A stretch of 17,459 nucleotides of DNA from Pseudomonadota bacterium (GTDB lineage: Bacteria; Cyanobacteriota; Vampirovibrionia; LMEP-6097): positions 1 to 17,459 of the forward strand of contig RFQS01000016.1 in NCBI GenBank assembly GCA_009924885.1. The letters run 5' to 3'. The notes beneath the pieces are model-generated. The model did not search any database. It was not told the origin of the DNA and saw only the letters and a list, made by a program, of their open reading frames with translations. Of this stretch, positions 4,892-13,870 are shown piece by piece (the first letter of the stretch is position 1; every line of letters begins with the position of its first letter). Both the position numbers and the translations under genes were made by a program.

Positions 4892-7580
4892 ATGAATAAC
4901 GCTAAAGAGTCTAATCACGAAAATAAAGCTAAGGAAATAGCGACAGTAGCTTTAGGCTGTCTTTTACATGATATCGGAAAGCCTATTCAGAGAGGAGATA
5001 ATGCTCCTTTTAATAAAAATCATTCTAGATTTGGTAAAGATTTTATTGATGAGCTAGCTAAAGAAAGGCATTTATCTGATAACTTAAAAACTTTTTATTG
5101 GAAAGCTATTCTAGATTCTATTCGCTACCATCACGCTAAAAAAATGGAGGGTCCATATAATGCAGAAGCTTATTTCGCTTATATAGCCTGTGAAGCTGAT
5201 AATTTAGCTTCTGCACATGATAGAAAGACCGCTCCTTTCTTATATGACTTAGAAGATAATCGTCTCGATGAGTGTGATGACGCAGTAAAATCTAAGTGGG
5301 ATAGCGAAAGACGTTTAGAGAGTATTTTTACTTATTTTACTAAGCTTACTCAGGGAAATGACGAAAAGAAACTTAAAGAGGAGGATGGTAAATCTTTTTA
5401 TGATCTATGGCTGAAAAAGAATAATACTAAAGATGAACAGAATGAAAACTCTCTAAATCCCTATCCCTATCCTACTGATAAAAAGCATCTTCAGACTAAT
5501 GTAAAGAAACAGTATGAGAGTATTAGAGACAAGCTTCGCAAGCTTGCAGAATACTTAATTGAGAAAAAAGATTTTGGAATAGAAGATTTAAATAAAGTTT
5601 CATATCACTTAGAAGAATTATTTCAATTCGTCCCTCCAGATACTTATACTGGGCATACTAACGATGTTTCGCTATATGAACATCTTAAGCTTACTGCTGC
5701 TATAGGCTCGTGTATGTTCTCATATATTTATGATATTCATCCCGAGTGGCTTAAGGATTATACTGCTAATCAGAAAGATGGGAATCCGTGGAATGCTTTA
5801 TATAAAAAAGAGTTCAGAAATGAGAAAGCCTATGTCTTATTTAAAGCAGATATTTCGGGGATTCAGGAGTTTATTTATAATATCTCATCTAAGCAGGCTC
5901 TAAAAGGTTTACGTGGACGTAGCTTTTATTTAGAGCTGCTCTGCCAGCAGATCGCAGATGAAATTCTTAAAGTATTTAGTTTAGGTAGAGTGAATCAGAT
6001 TTATTTAGGTGGTGGTGGTTTTTCACTTTTACTACCTAATAGTAAAAATTTAGAGACTGATTTAAATAAAATCGAAGAAAATTTAAATAAGTGGCTTCTA
6101 GAGAAGCATGATGCTAAGTTATCTATTGCATTTGGTTATACGTTTCTTTCTGGAAATGAAATTCGTATGGATAGTGAAGGTGCCGAACCTAGAAAACCTC
6201 ACTATCTAAATACTGCATGGGAAGAGATTTCTAAAATGATAGGTGAGAAAAAGCTTAGTAAATTTAAAAATAATTTAAATGAAATTTTTAGCTTTAGTAA
6301 AAAGAATCATGAAGAGTGCAAATCCTGTCATAAAGAGACCAGTCATATTGAACCTTATAATTTTAGTTAATATATGTCATGAATGTAAGTCTTTGATTAG
6401 GTATGGAGAAATTCATGCTGAAGCAGAGAAGAGATTTTTGCGTTTTATTGATAGTGATGATGGTCTATTTCCATCTATCGGTTTGGATTTAAAAATAAAT
6501 TCAAAAGCTTTAGACACCGTAGAGGAGAAAGGGCTTAAGGAAAATATCGATAGTGTTTTCGTGATCCATGACTCTCATAAAGAAATATTTCCTAAGATTC
6601 ATGCTTCTGTGTCTATCGCTAAGAAAGAAAATGGCGAAACAGCGTGCTTTACTGATCTGGCTGCTGAAGCGAAAGGGGTAAAAAGAATAGGAGTCCTGAG
6701 AGCAGATATAGATAATTTAGGTAAGATTTTTAAATCTGACTCTGGGTTTGGTTTTCAGCCTAAATATAAAAGCCTCTCTCGTGATAAATCACTGAGCCGA
6801 AATTTAGCTAAATTTTTTACGCATTATTTGGATGATATTTTAAAGGATTCTGAATTCGAAGACTGCATTACTGTAGTTTACGCTGGTGGTGATGATCTCT
6901 TTCTAGTCGGTGCTTGGGATAAGGTTATACAAGCCGCTTTTAAAATAAATGAAAAATTTAGAGAATATACTTTAGGTGCGGTTTCTTTATCTGCTGGTAT
7001 ATCGATTCATAATCCTAAATTCCCTTTATATAGAATGGCAGAAGCTGCTGGCTTAGCGGAGTCTGTAGCTAAAAGTGCTTGTAAAGATACTGATGGTAAA
7101 GCTTTAAAAAATTCTTTATGTATATTTTTTGATGATGGAGTTTTTAGAAAAGACTCTCCATCTCATGTTTTCTTATGGGAAGATTGGAAAGACATTCAGG
7201 ATGAGATGAAGCTGCTAGAATCTTTTAAACTATCTTCTGCATATATCTATCAAATTTTGATATACGTTAGGGAGTTAATTGCCAAGAGGCGTTCCTATCA
7301 TTTTCCTAGGTTAATTTATGCTACTGCTCGAATGGAAGAGGAAAATGAAACTCTTAAAGATTGGCGTAAAGAGTACGATGATTTAAGAGATGAAGAAAAA
7401 AGTAAAAGTAGATGGATGAAGACTTGGGTGAAGTTTAGAGATGGATTGTTTGAGTGTTTTGAGAAACAAGAATCTGAGCAGAGCAAGGCTTTACTAAGAT
7501 TAAGAAAATTAGAGACGGCTTTAAATTATTTACTTTTATTAGGAAGGGAATCAGAGAGAGGAGAATATAATGCAATATGA
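4892..7580 (+). pseudogene. cas10: Cas10/Csm1, type III-A large subunit, interrupted by a one-base frameshift
   Basis: Cas10 is the signature subunit of the Csm complex: HD nuclease plus cyclic oligoadenylate synthase. The first part (4892-6370) carries the HD motif LLHDIGK (H26-D27), a second IRYHHAKK motif, and the first palm (KADISGIQEFIY, YLGGGGFSLLLP). The second part is open in the next frame through 7580 and holds the catalytic palm with GGDD (6885-6896) and helical domain D. The break falls in TTTT at 6361-6364, between the CKSC and CHEC halves of the zinc ribbon. Removing one T joins them as one 895-residue protein (GGDD about 665-668), the right order and size for Csm1. The second frame has no ribosome binding site or sensible start of its own. 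Sequencing error, true mutation or +1 recoding are all possible. Both active sites are intact. Confidence 0.88.
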
Positions 7581-8070
7581 TTTTGATAAAAATAAAACGC
7601 CAAAACTAAATCAGGATAGACCTTATCAAGGAAATAGTTCCTACAAAGAGTTTAACTTACGCTTAGATGAAGCCGTGAGAGAAGGAGATGCATCAGAGAT
7701 AATTGCGGTAGCTAAAGAAATTGCTAAAGATTTAGCTAACCCACCTCGCCCTGCCCGTCCGGTCGAAGCATCCCAGATGCGTAAATTCTTAGATGAAATT
7801 GTTAAAATTCATCAGCAGATAAATTTAGAGATTCCTAAAGATCAGCCATTGAGAGATGGTAACAATCTTAGAAATAAGCTAGCTATCTTAAGACCTAGAT
7901 TTGCCTATACAGTAACTCGAAAAAATAATGATAAGTTAAAAACCTTTTATCTAGAAGTATTAGACAAGTGGCTAGAGAGAGTTCCTACATTTAAACAGAT
8001 AGATCTAGAATATTTACATTTATTTGTAGAATCGCTAATTGCCTATCATAAAGTAAATGCAAAACCATAA
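7570..8070 (+). CDS. csm2: Csm2, type III-A small subunit
   Basis: Csm2 (Cas11 role) is the helical small subunit that lines the inside of the Csm filament and contacts the crRNA-target duplex. At 166 residues it is typical. The family pattern is visible as ASQMRKFLDEI (67-77) followed by LAILRPRFAYTVTR (104-117). The N-terminal 40 residues are polar and probably flexible. It has a strong ribosome binding site (AGGAG inside the cas10 end) and its ATG overlaps the last codons of cas10 by 11 bp, so translation is coupled to the second part of cas10. Confidence 0.9.
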   Translation: MQYDFDKNKTPKLNQDRPYQGNSSYKEFNLRLDEAVREGDASEIIAVAKEIAKDLANPPRPARPVEASQMRKFLDEIVKIHQQINLEIPKDQPLRDGNNLRNKLAILRPRFAYTVTRKNNDKLKTFYLEVLDKWLERVPTFKQIDLEYLHLFVESLIAYHKVNAKP

Positions 8071-8080
8071 GGAGAGAATT

Positions 8081-8830
8081 ATGTCAGAGAATAAAAAAGG
8101 GAAAATCGTAATATTAGGTGTAATTGAGTTATTAACTGGATTACATATTGGTAGTGGTGGACAAGGTGGTATAGGTTTAGTTGATAGTCCTGTAATTCAC
8201 AATCCCTTAAATAATGAGCCATATATACCAGGATCTTCGCTAAAGGGGCGTTTGAGAGATTCTTTGAGTAAAATGAATCCTTTTTTTGGTGATAAAGATG
8301 AGCATCCTAAAGTTTTAAATCTTTTTGGAACGGCTCCTTTGAATGATAAGAAAAAAGAAAAATATGCAAACGAAAAACCACAATTGCGTGAACGCTGCAC
8401 TTCTTTAGTCTATGTACGAGATGCACATTTAACTATGGGGCAGGATAAAACTAATATCTGCGAAATTAAATATGAAAATACAATAGATAAACTCACTGGA
8501 ACTACACGTAAAGGTGGCTTACGCCAAATCGAAAGAGTAGTAGCAGGTACTAGATTTGATTTTGAAGTGGTCTACTGTATAGAAGATTCTTATAAAGAGG
8601 ATCTTGCAAATCTAGAAGCCTGTTTTAAATTTTTAGAGGATGAATATCTAGGTGCCAGTGGCTCTCGTGGTTATGGGAAAGTGAAATTTCACTTTAAAGA
8701 AATAGCTTTTAGATCGCTGGACTACTATAAAGCTAAGTCTAATAATGAACTGAAAATCTCTACTGAAGATGGTTTAAGCCCTTGGGCAGATAAAGCCTCA
8801 GATCTAATAGAGGGAAATAAGTCAAATTAA
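8081..8830 (+). CDS. csm3: Csm3, type III-A backbone RNase
   Basis: Csm3 is the repeated RAMP backbone subunit that cuts bound target RNA at 6-nt intervals. I chose the ATG at 8081, not 8057, because AGGAGAG lies eight bases before it; this gives 249 residues. Marks are LHIGSGG (21-27), the catalytic Asp35 in GLVDSPVI (equivalent to the Asp of characterised Csm3 proteins), YIPGSSLKGRLR (48-59), LVYVRDAHL (109-117) and the Gly-rich loop LGASGSRGYGKVKF (190-203). All key residues are present, so target RNA cleavage should be functional. It lies 10 bp after csm2. Confidence 0.95.
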   Translation: MSENKKGKIVILGVIELLTGLHIGSGGQGGIGLVDSPVIHNPLNNEPYIPGSSLKGRLRDSLSKMNPFFGDKDEHPKVLNLFGTAPLNDKKKEKYANEKPQLRERCTSLVYVRDAHLTMGQDKTNICEIKYENTIDKLTGTTRKGGLRQIERVVAGTRFDFEVVYCIEDSYKEDLANLEACFKFLEDEYLGASGSRGYGKVKFHFKEIAFRSLDYYKAKSNNELKISTEDGLSPWADKASDLIEGNKSN

Positions 8831-8833
8831 ATC

Positions 8834-9808
8834 ATGAAGACTTTTAAAATTAGCATAGATTTTAAAACACTGCCGAGGTTTGGTAAAGCTGGCTTAGATG
8901 ATCAAGACGTAAGAGATCATTTAGGTGCGGATCAGTTTTTCAGTGCCTTATCTCTAGCTTGGATAGAGCTTTTTGGACTAGCTGATTATGAGAATACTGC
9001 TTTGAAACCTTTTTTAGAGGCTGAAAGTTTAGAAAAATTACCGTGGTTACACTCTAGCTTTTTCCCTGAAATCAATGGTGAGCTATATCTACCAGCTCCT
9101 TTAATAAAGCTTTCTAATATTGGCAAGAAGGAAAGGCAGCCATGGATACGCTTTAAAGCTATTGAGAAATTACGGAAAGGGGAGAGCTTAGAGAAAGATG
9201 ACTACGCTTCTGCGATACGAGATTATAGCTATGAGGCGGTTAATTTAAATAATTTCACGAAAGATCCGCAGCCTTATATCACTGCCGTTCTAGGTCCTAA
9301 TCTTAGTACTTTAGATACTGAAAAGAAAAGTACTGATATAGCTTTAACTTTAAGTGCTTTCCTAGATCTCGCTGATGATAAGGCTTTAGAGAAAATAAAG
9401 CAAGTCTGTAAATTCTTAGAAGATGAAGGACTCGGTGCTAATCGTAGTTCTGGCTACGGACAGATAAAAAAAATTAAAATTAATGAGCATGAAAATCTAA
9501 ATAGCTTAGAAAATCCAAATCGCTGGATTAGCCTCTCTGATTATATTCCTCATGATACTGGTGCCGTAAGTGAGATAGATAAGATTAAAAATGGTACAGA
9601 ATCTGCTTATAAACTAATCTCTAAATCTGGCTGGGTTTATAGGTCTTCTGCCTCAGCCTCCGACAAGCGTAAACAAAAAATTTATATGATGGCATCTGGT
9701 AGTTCTTTTAATTTTAAGCCAATCGGTAAATTAGTCAATGTCGGTGATGATAAGCATCCTAGTTATCGTTATGGTTTAGCTTATAGCCTAGGACTAAGAA
9801 TTAATTAA
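8834..9808 (+). CDS. csm4: Csm4, type III-A RAMP subunit (crRNA 5' end)
   Basis: Csm4 caps the foot of the Csm complex, holding the crRNA 5' tag and contacting Cas10. The 324-residue protein shows the family's first RAMP motif region GADQFFSALSLAW (31-43), ELYLPAPLIKL (84-94) and the Gly-rich loop GLGANRSSGYGQIK (199-212). The C-terminal GLAYSLGL closes the second RRM. It starts 3 bp after the csm3 stop with no convincing ribosome binding site nearby (GAGGG is about 18 nt upstream), so it is probably translated by coupling. Confidence 0.92.
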   Translation: MKTFKISIDFKTLPRFGKAGLDDQDVRDHLGADQFFSALSLAWIELFGLADYENTALKPFLEAESLEKLPWLHSSFFPEINGELYLPAPLIKLSNIGKKERQPWIRFKAIEKLRKGESLEKDDYASAIRDYSYEAVNLNNFTKDPQPYITAVLGPNLSTLDTEKKSTDIALTLSAFLDLADDKALEKIKQVCKFLEDEGLGANRSSGYGQIKKIKINEHENLNSLENPNRWISLSDYIPHDTGAVSEIDKIKNGTESAYKLISKSGWVYRSSASASDKRKQKIYMMASGSSFNFKPIGKLVNVGDDKHPSYRYGLAYSLGLRIN

Positions 9809-9826
9809 TATGGAGTTAAATACTTT

Positions 9827-10915
9827 ATGAATGGATATCATAAAAAATATACACTACACTGTGAAGCCTTGTCCCCAATTCATATTGGTTCAGGTGAAGC
9901 ACTTTCTCGCTGGGAGTATGTGGTAATTAATAATGAATTGTATTATGTAACTGATAAATTTTGGGAGCTCTTACTTATTACTGACTCTGGAGCCTTTGAT
10001 AAATTAGTGAGTCGCATAAATCAATCTAATTCAGCTAGTTTGACCGAAGAATTTGACAGACTACCTAATAAAGCAGGACTGAAGCAGACTTTAAAGAAAA
10101 GTGAAATGGAGTTCAGACCACTATTAGATAAAAACAGAAAGCCGATTATTCGTAATATTAATCGTTTTGCAGGAACTCCGAATTATTATATCCCAGGATC
10201 TTCTCTGAAAGGAGCTTTTAGGGGGGCATATGAGGTAATGAAAGTAGATGCTGAACACTTTCAAACTAAAGAAGAAAATTTCTTGGATTCCGAAGAGAAA
10301 AGGAAGTTTTTTTATAATGAGCTAAAAGGAATATTTGCTGAATTTTCCCAAGTAAGTTCATCTATTTCTAAAAGCTTTCAAAATATCCGTATTGCAGATA
10401 TTACTATTTCTCAAAGTGATTTAACTATACTACCAATTAGTTTTAATGAAAATAAAAAAGACACGATAGAATTTCATGAGTGCATTAAAAAAGGTATGGA
10501 ATTTAAGGTCGAAATTATTGATACTAGTACTGATAAGTTTTGGTCTAATGTTAAAAAAGAATTTACTCTATTCTATAAAGTAAATTTTCTTAAGTTAAAA
10601 CAACGGTCTTTAAATAAAGATTTAGAAGAGTTTTACACAGGTATAGATTCTCTAATGAAAGAGAATCCTTCAAGTTCTCTCTTTAGGTGTGGATTTGGCT
10701 CAGGACAGTTATGTAATAGTGCATTGAGTCCATGGACTAGATTTAGTTCTGATACTACACTGTTTTGGCAAGGAATAGCTGCAAATCTTTTAAAGAAAGG
10801 GGAATTAGGTGCTAATGATATACAATATCCAAGTTCACCAAAGAAAGAGCTTCATGAACATACACCACTTGGCTGGATTAAAATCAATAAAATGACAGAA
10901 TCCATTAATCAATGA
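9827..10915 (+). CDS. csm5: Csm5, type III-A RAMP subunit (crRNA 3' end)
   Basis: Csm5 caps the head of the complex and is linked to crRNA 3' maturation through recruited host nucleases. It is 362 residues long. The N-terminal RAMP motif is LSPIHIGSGEALSRWEYVV (15-33), and the second signature YYIPGSSLKGAFRGAYE (120-136) is typical of Csm5. A long poorly conserved middle section (about 140-260) separates these from the C-terminal part with FGSGQ and HTPLGWIKI. GGAG lies 12 bp before the ATG. It overlaps cas6 by ATGA (10912-10915). Confidence 0.92.
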   Translation: MNGYHKKYTLHCEALSPIHIGSGEALSRWEYVVINNELYYVTDKFWELLLITDSGAFDKLVSRINQSNSASLTEEFDRLPNKAGLKQTLKKSEMEFRPLLDKNRKPIIRNINRFAGTPNYYIPGSSLKGAFRGAYEVMKVDAEHFQTKEENFLDSEEKRKFFYNELKGIFAEFSQVSSSISKSFQNIRIADITISQSDLTILPISFNENKKDTIEFHECIKKGMEFKVEIIDTSTDKFWSNVKKEFTLFYKVNFLKLKQRSLNKDLEEFYTGIDSLMKENPSSSLFRCGFGSGQLCNSALSPWTRFSSDTTLFWQGIAANLLKKGELGANDIQYPSSPKKELHEHTPLGWIKINKMTESINQ

Positions 10916-11703
10916 TCACCAAATACAAAGCCTATTTCAAATCAGAAACCAAGCTGCCACCTTATCTAGGAGCGGTTTTTCAATCTATTCTTTTAGAAAA
11001 TATTAATTTAGACTTAGCTAGCGAACTGCATAGCGGCGAGCATAGTTTAAGACCTTATCATAGTGTGGTATATTTAGTTCCGCTACACGCTCAAAATGAA
11101 TATGTATGGGAGTTAGTTGCTCTCAATGAAACTCTCGCCGAATCCTTTCAGACTAAGCTTTCCTCTTTATTCACAGATCATTATTTGAAAAGCTTTGATA
11201 CTAAAATAAAATATCTAGGCAAATATGAGTCTGAGAGTACTTCGTATAACGAGCTTTTTAAAAAATTCTATTCCTGTGACTTTAAGGAAAATGATAGAGT
11301 TAGCATTAAGTTTTTAACTCCGACTAGTATTAAAACGGATGGACGCTATCTACACTATCCTAGAGAGGATTTAATACTTTTCAGTCTTTTAAAAAAATGG
11401 GATAGTTTTTCAGATGAGCTTAAGTTATTTGATATGGACTTATACCAGACTATCTCTAATTCGCTTCACATTAGCTCGATTAGTCATTTAAAGAGCCAAT
11501 TCATGAATATAGATAAAGGAAAAGTCAGTGGTTTTATTGGCCATGTGAATTTTAAAATTAAAGCTCAAACTAGGCAGATTAACCAATTAATCAACCTGCT
11601 TTTGGAATTTGCTAACTACTCTGGGATTGGTATTAAAACTGCTATCGGCATGGGGAGAGTTTTTACCAGTAGGAAATTAGCTACTAATCTGGAAAATACC
11701 TAA
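10912..11703 (+). CDS. cas6: Cas6, CRISPR repeat-processing endoribonuclease
   Basis: Cas6 cuts the pre-crRNA within each repeat to give crRNAs with an 8-nt 5' tag. The 263-residue chain has two ferredoxin-like halves. The N-terminal half contains ELHSGEHSLRPYHSV (38-52), where Cas6 usually has its catalytic His; His40 is the best candidate, with His44 or His50 as alternatives. The C-terminal Gly-rich loop YSGIGIKTAIGMGRV (236-250) is the strongest family mark. Its presence implies a CRISPR array using this repeat family nearby, not seen in the window. It is last in the csm operon, and its stop codon overlaps that of the convergent antitoxin gene. Confidence 0.85.
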   Translation: MITKYKAYFKSETKLPPYLGAVFQSILLENINLDLASELHSGEHSLRPYHSVVYLVPLHAQNEYVWELVALNETLAESFQTKLSSLFTDHYLKSFDTKIKYLGKYESESTSYNELFKKFYSCDFKENDRVSIKFLTPTSIKTDGRYLHYPREDLILFSLLKKWDSFSDELKLFDMDLYQTISNSLHISSISHLKSQFMNIDKGKVSGFIGHVNFKIKAQTRQINQLINLLLEFANYSGIGIKTAIGMGRVFTSRKLATNLENT

Positions 11704-12023
11704 GCAGAGCAGGCTAAAGAATCTTCATCGGGATGGCTTTTCATGATATTAGCTATAAGTTTAGGTTTTTTAAAAATACATGAAATGTAAGAGACTACGG
11801 CTTGGTCTGGTGAATGTGCCCCTTGTTCCCATTTTTTTAGTGTATCTAGATTGAAACCATAAGTTTTAGCAAATTGAGACTGGCTTAGTCCCAGTGATTT
11901 TCTAATTGATTTAATATCAAGACCTTTTCTATAGATGGTCATGGATTTTGGGTCTTCAATGGCTTCTTTTACAGCTTCTACTAATTCTTCTCCCATTGTT
12001 TTTTCTCTTTTTTTTGTTTTCAT
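11700..12023 (-). CDS. higA: HigA-2-like antitoxin (Xre HTH)
   Basis: A 107-residue antitoxin with a polar, helical N-terminal part (1-30) likely to wrap the toxin and an Xre-type HTH (about 37-75: DIKSIRKSLGLSQSQFAKTY, then LKKWEQGAHSPDQ). Toxin-first order, short length and the HigB-2-like partner point to the HigA-2 group. It has a strong ribosome binding site (GGAGG, eight bases before the ATG) and overlaps the toxin stop by ATGA (12020-12023). The stop codon (11700-11702) overlaps the cas6 stop codon tail to tail. HigA normally represses its own operon with HigB. Confidence 0.85.
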   Translation of the reverse strand: MKTKKREKTMGEELVEAVKEAIEDPKSMTIYRKGLDIKSIRKSLGLSQSQFAKTYGFNLDTLKKWEQGAHSPDQAVVSYISCIFKKPKLIANIMKSHPDEDSLACSA

Positions 12024-12385
12024 TCTAAGTCCTCCATTATTTTCTTGACTAAACTTGGTATATCTCGATTTAATTCATTTCTTTCTGCTTCACTTATGTT
12101 TTCAATATTTGATTTGGAATATGCACTTAGGAGTAGTATGAGAGCACCTTTTACATAGTAGTATAGTATTCTTAATCCACTGCTTTTACCTTTGTTATTT
12201 TTTGGATTAGCCCACCTTAGTTTTCTTACTCCACCTGTTCCTTGAATAATATCTCCAGCTTCTGGATCTAGTTGTAGATAATTAATTAAATCAGCCAAGT
12301 CTTGCTCATGTAATAGCTTCTTGACAGTTTTTTTAAACTTATTTGTTAGTATTACAGCTTCCATTCCTATAGCCAATTCTACCAT
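12020..12385 (-). CDS. higB: HigB-2-like RelE/ParE-superfamily toxin
   Basis: A 121-residue ribosome-dependent mRNA interferase of the HigB-2 branch of RelE. Family marks are DIIQGTGGVRKLRWA (45-59), GKSSGLRILYYY (66-77) and AYSKSNIENISEAER (88-102). These match the Vibrio cholerae HigB-2 pattern, where such toxins cut mRNA in the ribosomal A site. Basic residues suited to RNA contact are kept (Lys55, Arg57, Arg72). Two starts are possible: ATG 12385, without a clear ribosome binding site, and the ATG at residue 8 (12364). It lies 43 bp after csm6-1 in the same direction, separated by a perfect inverted repeat that may be its own operator. Confidence 0.85.
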   Translation of the reverse strand: MVELAIGMEAVILTNKFKKTVKKLLHEQDLADLINYLQLDPEAGDIIQGTGGVRKLRWANPKNNKGKSSGLRILYYYVKGALILLLSAYSKSNIENISEAERNELNRDIPSLVKKIMEDLE

Positions 12386-12390
12386 AGCTA

Positions 12391-12409
12391 AATTAACTAG
12401 AGGTTAATT
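12391..12409. promoter_or_regulatory. Likely HigA operator upstream of higB
   Basis: Perfect inverted repeat AATTAAC-TAGAG-GTTAATT, directly upstream of the toxin start and between csm6-1 and higB. The half-site ATTAACTAG recurs at 12424-12432, at the end of csm6-1. Position and symmetry suit an autoregulatory site. Confidence 0.5.
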
Positions 12410-12428
12410 CAACTACTTGAGGGATTAA

Positions 12429-13796
12429 CTAGCAAAAACCAAAAATACTTTTTAAAATAAAATTATTTAGTAATTTATAGAAACCTATCCCAGATTCGAG
12501 TTTAAAGGTATTTTTTACTGTATCTAATAATTGACTTTCTAAATAACTAGAATCTATACGAGTAAAATCATGTGCCAGCTTATTACGTAACTTATTGAAA
12601 TTTTTATACTCTTCTATCTCTATAGATAAAAATCCTTCATCATTATATTTCTTTACAAATCTTTTAAAGTCTTCTCCCAGTGAAAGAATTTTTTCATCTT
12701 TACTAAGTTTAATTTCATTTTCAAGCTTATTCTCTTTTAGCGAGCTAATTAGATCATTTTTTCTAAGTCTTTCAAATAAAATTAAGAACCCTAGAACAAA
12801 CTCTTTGGATAAAGCTTTCTTACGAAAGATTAAAATATTTTCATAGGTTAAAGGTATTTTAGCCTCATTTGGCTTATCAATAAGTTTTTTAAAAAAGCTT
12901 TTGATCTCAGACCCTTCGTCTAAATATTTACCTTGTAAAAGATCGTAATAGAAAGATTGATTATTATCAGTCTCATTTTTTGATTTAGGTAATTGAAAAC
13001 CTATTAACTCTATCGCAATCATTAAAAGCTTTTTATGATTTTCAAGTATTTTCTTTGGGATATTTAAAGTATCTAAACTATTAGCATGTTGAAGGATTTG
13101 ATTCAAAATCTCTAATCCTGCTGAATATTCATAGGATTTAATTAGGTATCTGAAACTCTCTAATAGACCATAAAATTTTTGTTCAGTGAGTTCATTACTT
13201 ACATTATTAATGCTTTGTGCTATTTCTGATTTGAGTTTCGTGTCATGAAATAAAGCTTCTGTGATTTTTTTTGGTATAAATAATTCTATTTTCAATGGTG
13301 CTGGTGAAGACTTCTCGCTTGTTTGCTTTTTAGTGATAATCTCGTAATTATCTTCTAAAAATAAACGAGGAAAAATCTCTAAAGCATTTTTGAGCTGTGG
13401 TGTTCCTGCTGTTTTAGAGAAGATATAAGTTAAATTAGCATCAAAAGTATTTTGGAATTGATTTAGACTCTTTTTAAGCTCCTTAACTACTTTGGCTAGA
13501 ACCTTTTGGTAATCGTATTCCTCGTTATCACTCTTACCACTTAAATTTATCTCTATGTGCTCGGGCTTTATTCTACTTTGAGACTCATAAATTTCATGAA
13601 TACTCTGTTTAAATAACTCTAGTCTATTTTCTTTGATAATCTTTTCTGTAGTAAACAAAACTAGGTATTCTGGCAAATACTTTGCTATGAGGCTTAGGCT
13701 GGGTCCGACTTCTGGATTACCTGAATTAATCTTCTCGTCTGATGCGTAAGGGTCATTATTACCAATCCCCATGATTAAGACATAGTTCTTTGTCAT
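12429..13796 (-). CDS. csm6: Csm6-like CARF-HEPN ribonuclease, paralog 1
   Basis: Csm6 is a stand-alone type III accessory RNase activated by cyclic oligoadenylate from Cas10. The 455 residues begin with a CARF domain: LIMGIGNNDPY (7-17), GPSLSL (31-36) and the ligand-loop motif SKTAGTPQLKNAL (127-139). The C-terminal HEPN domain ends in LRNKLAHDF, the R-x4-H catalytic motif (Arg404, His409), with a preceding FERLRK helix. It is a diverged paralog of the protein at 15651-17135, sharing the same motif order throughout. It lies 74 bp after cas2 in the same direction. The CARF ring size it senses (cA4 or cA6) cannot be told from sequence alone. Confidence 0.85.
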   Translation of the reverse strand: MTKNYVLIMGIGNNDPYASDEKINSGNPEVGPSLSLIAKYLPEYLVLFTTEKIIKENRLELFKQSIHEIYESQSRIKPEHIEINLSGKSDNEEYDYQKVLAKVVKELKKSLNQFQNTFDANLTYIFSKTAGTPQLKNALEIFPRLFLEDNYEIITKKQTSEKSSPAPLKIELFIPKKITEALFHDTKLKSEIAQSINNVSNELTEQKFYGLLESFRYLIKSYEYSAGLEILNQILQHANSLDTLNIPKKILENHKKLLMIAIELIGFQLPKSKNETDNNQSFYYDLLQGKYLDEGSEIKSFFKKLIDKPNEAKIPLTYENILIFRKKALSKEFVLGFLILFERLRKNDLISSLKENKLENEIKLSKDEKILSLGEDFKRFVKKYNDEGFLSIEIEEYKNFNKLRNKLAHDFTRIDSSYLESQLLDTVKNTFKLESGIGFYKLLNNFILKSIFGFC

Positions 13797-13870
13797 ATGG
13801 ATATATTAACCTTAAACGAGATGGGAATCCCAGAGAATAGGTCAAGTTTGTCTTTTTGGACGAATCCCTC

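Noticed and set aside
6279..7580. The second half of cas10 as an independent gene starting at ATG 6279
   Set aside because: There is no ribosome binding site, and the first 30 or so residues read in that frame are the shifted zinc-ribbon sequence; sense returns only at CHEC after 6370, so this is the continuation of cas10.
8057..8080. Upstream ATG as the csm3 start
   Set aside because: The ATG at 8081 has a strong ribosome binding site (AGGAGAG) and places the RAMP start at the usual distance; 8057 lies inside csm2.
12595..12846. 83-codon plus-strand ORF inside csm6-1
   Set aside because: Antisense shadow of the Csm6 HEPN region with no ribosome binding site and Ser/Phe-rich content.
13815..13835. 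TGGGA-A-TCCCA hairpin between csm6-1 and cas2
   Set aside because: Only five base pairs around one base; too short to call a terminator or operator.
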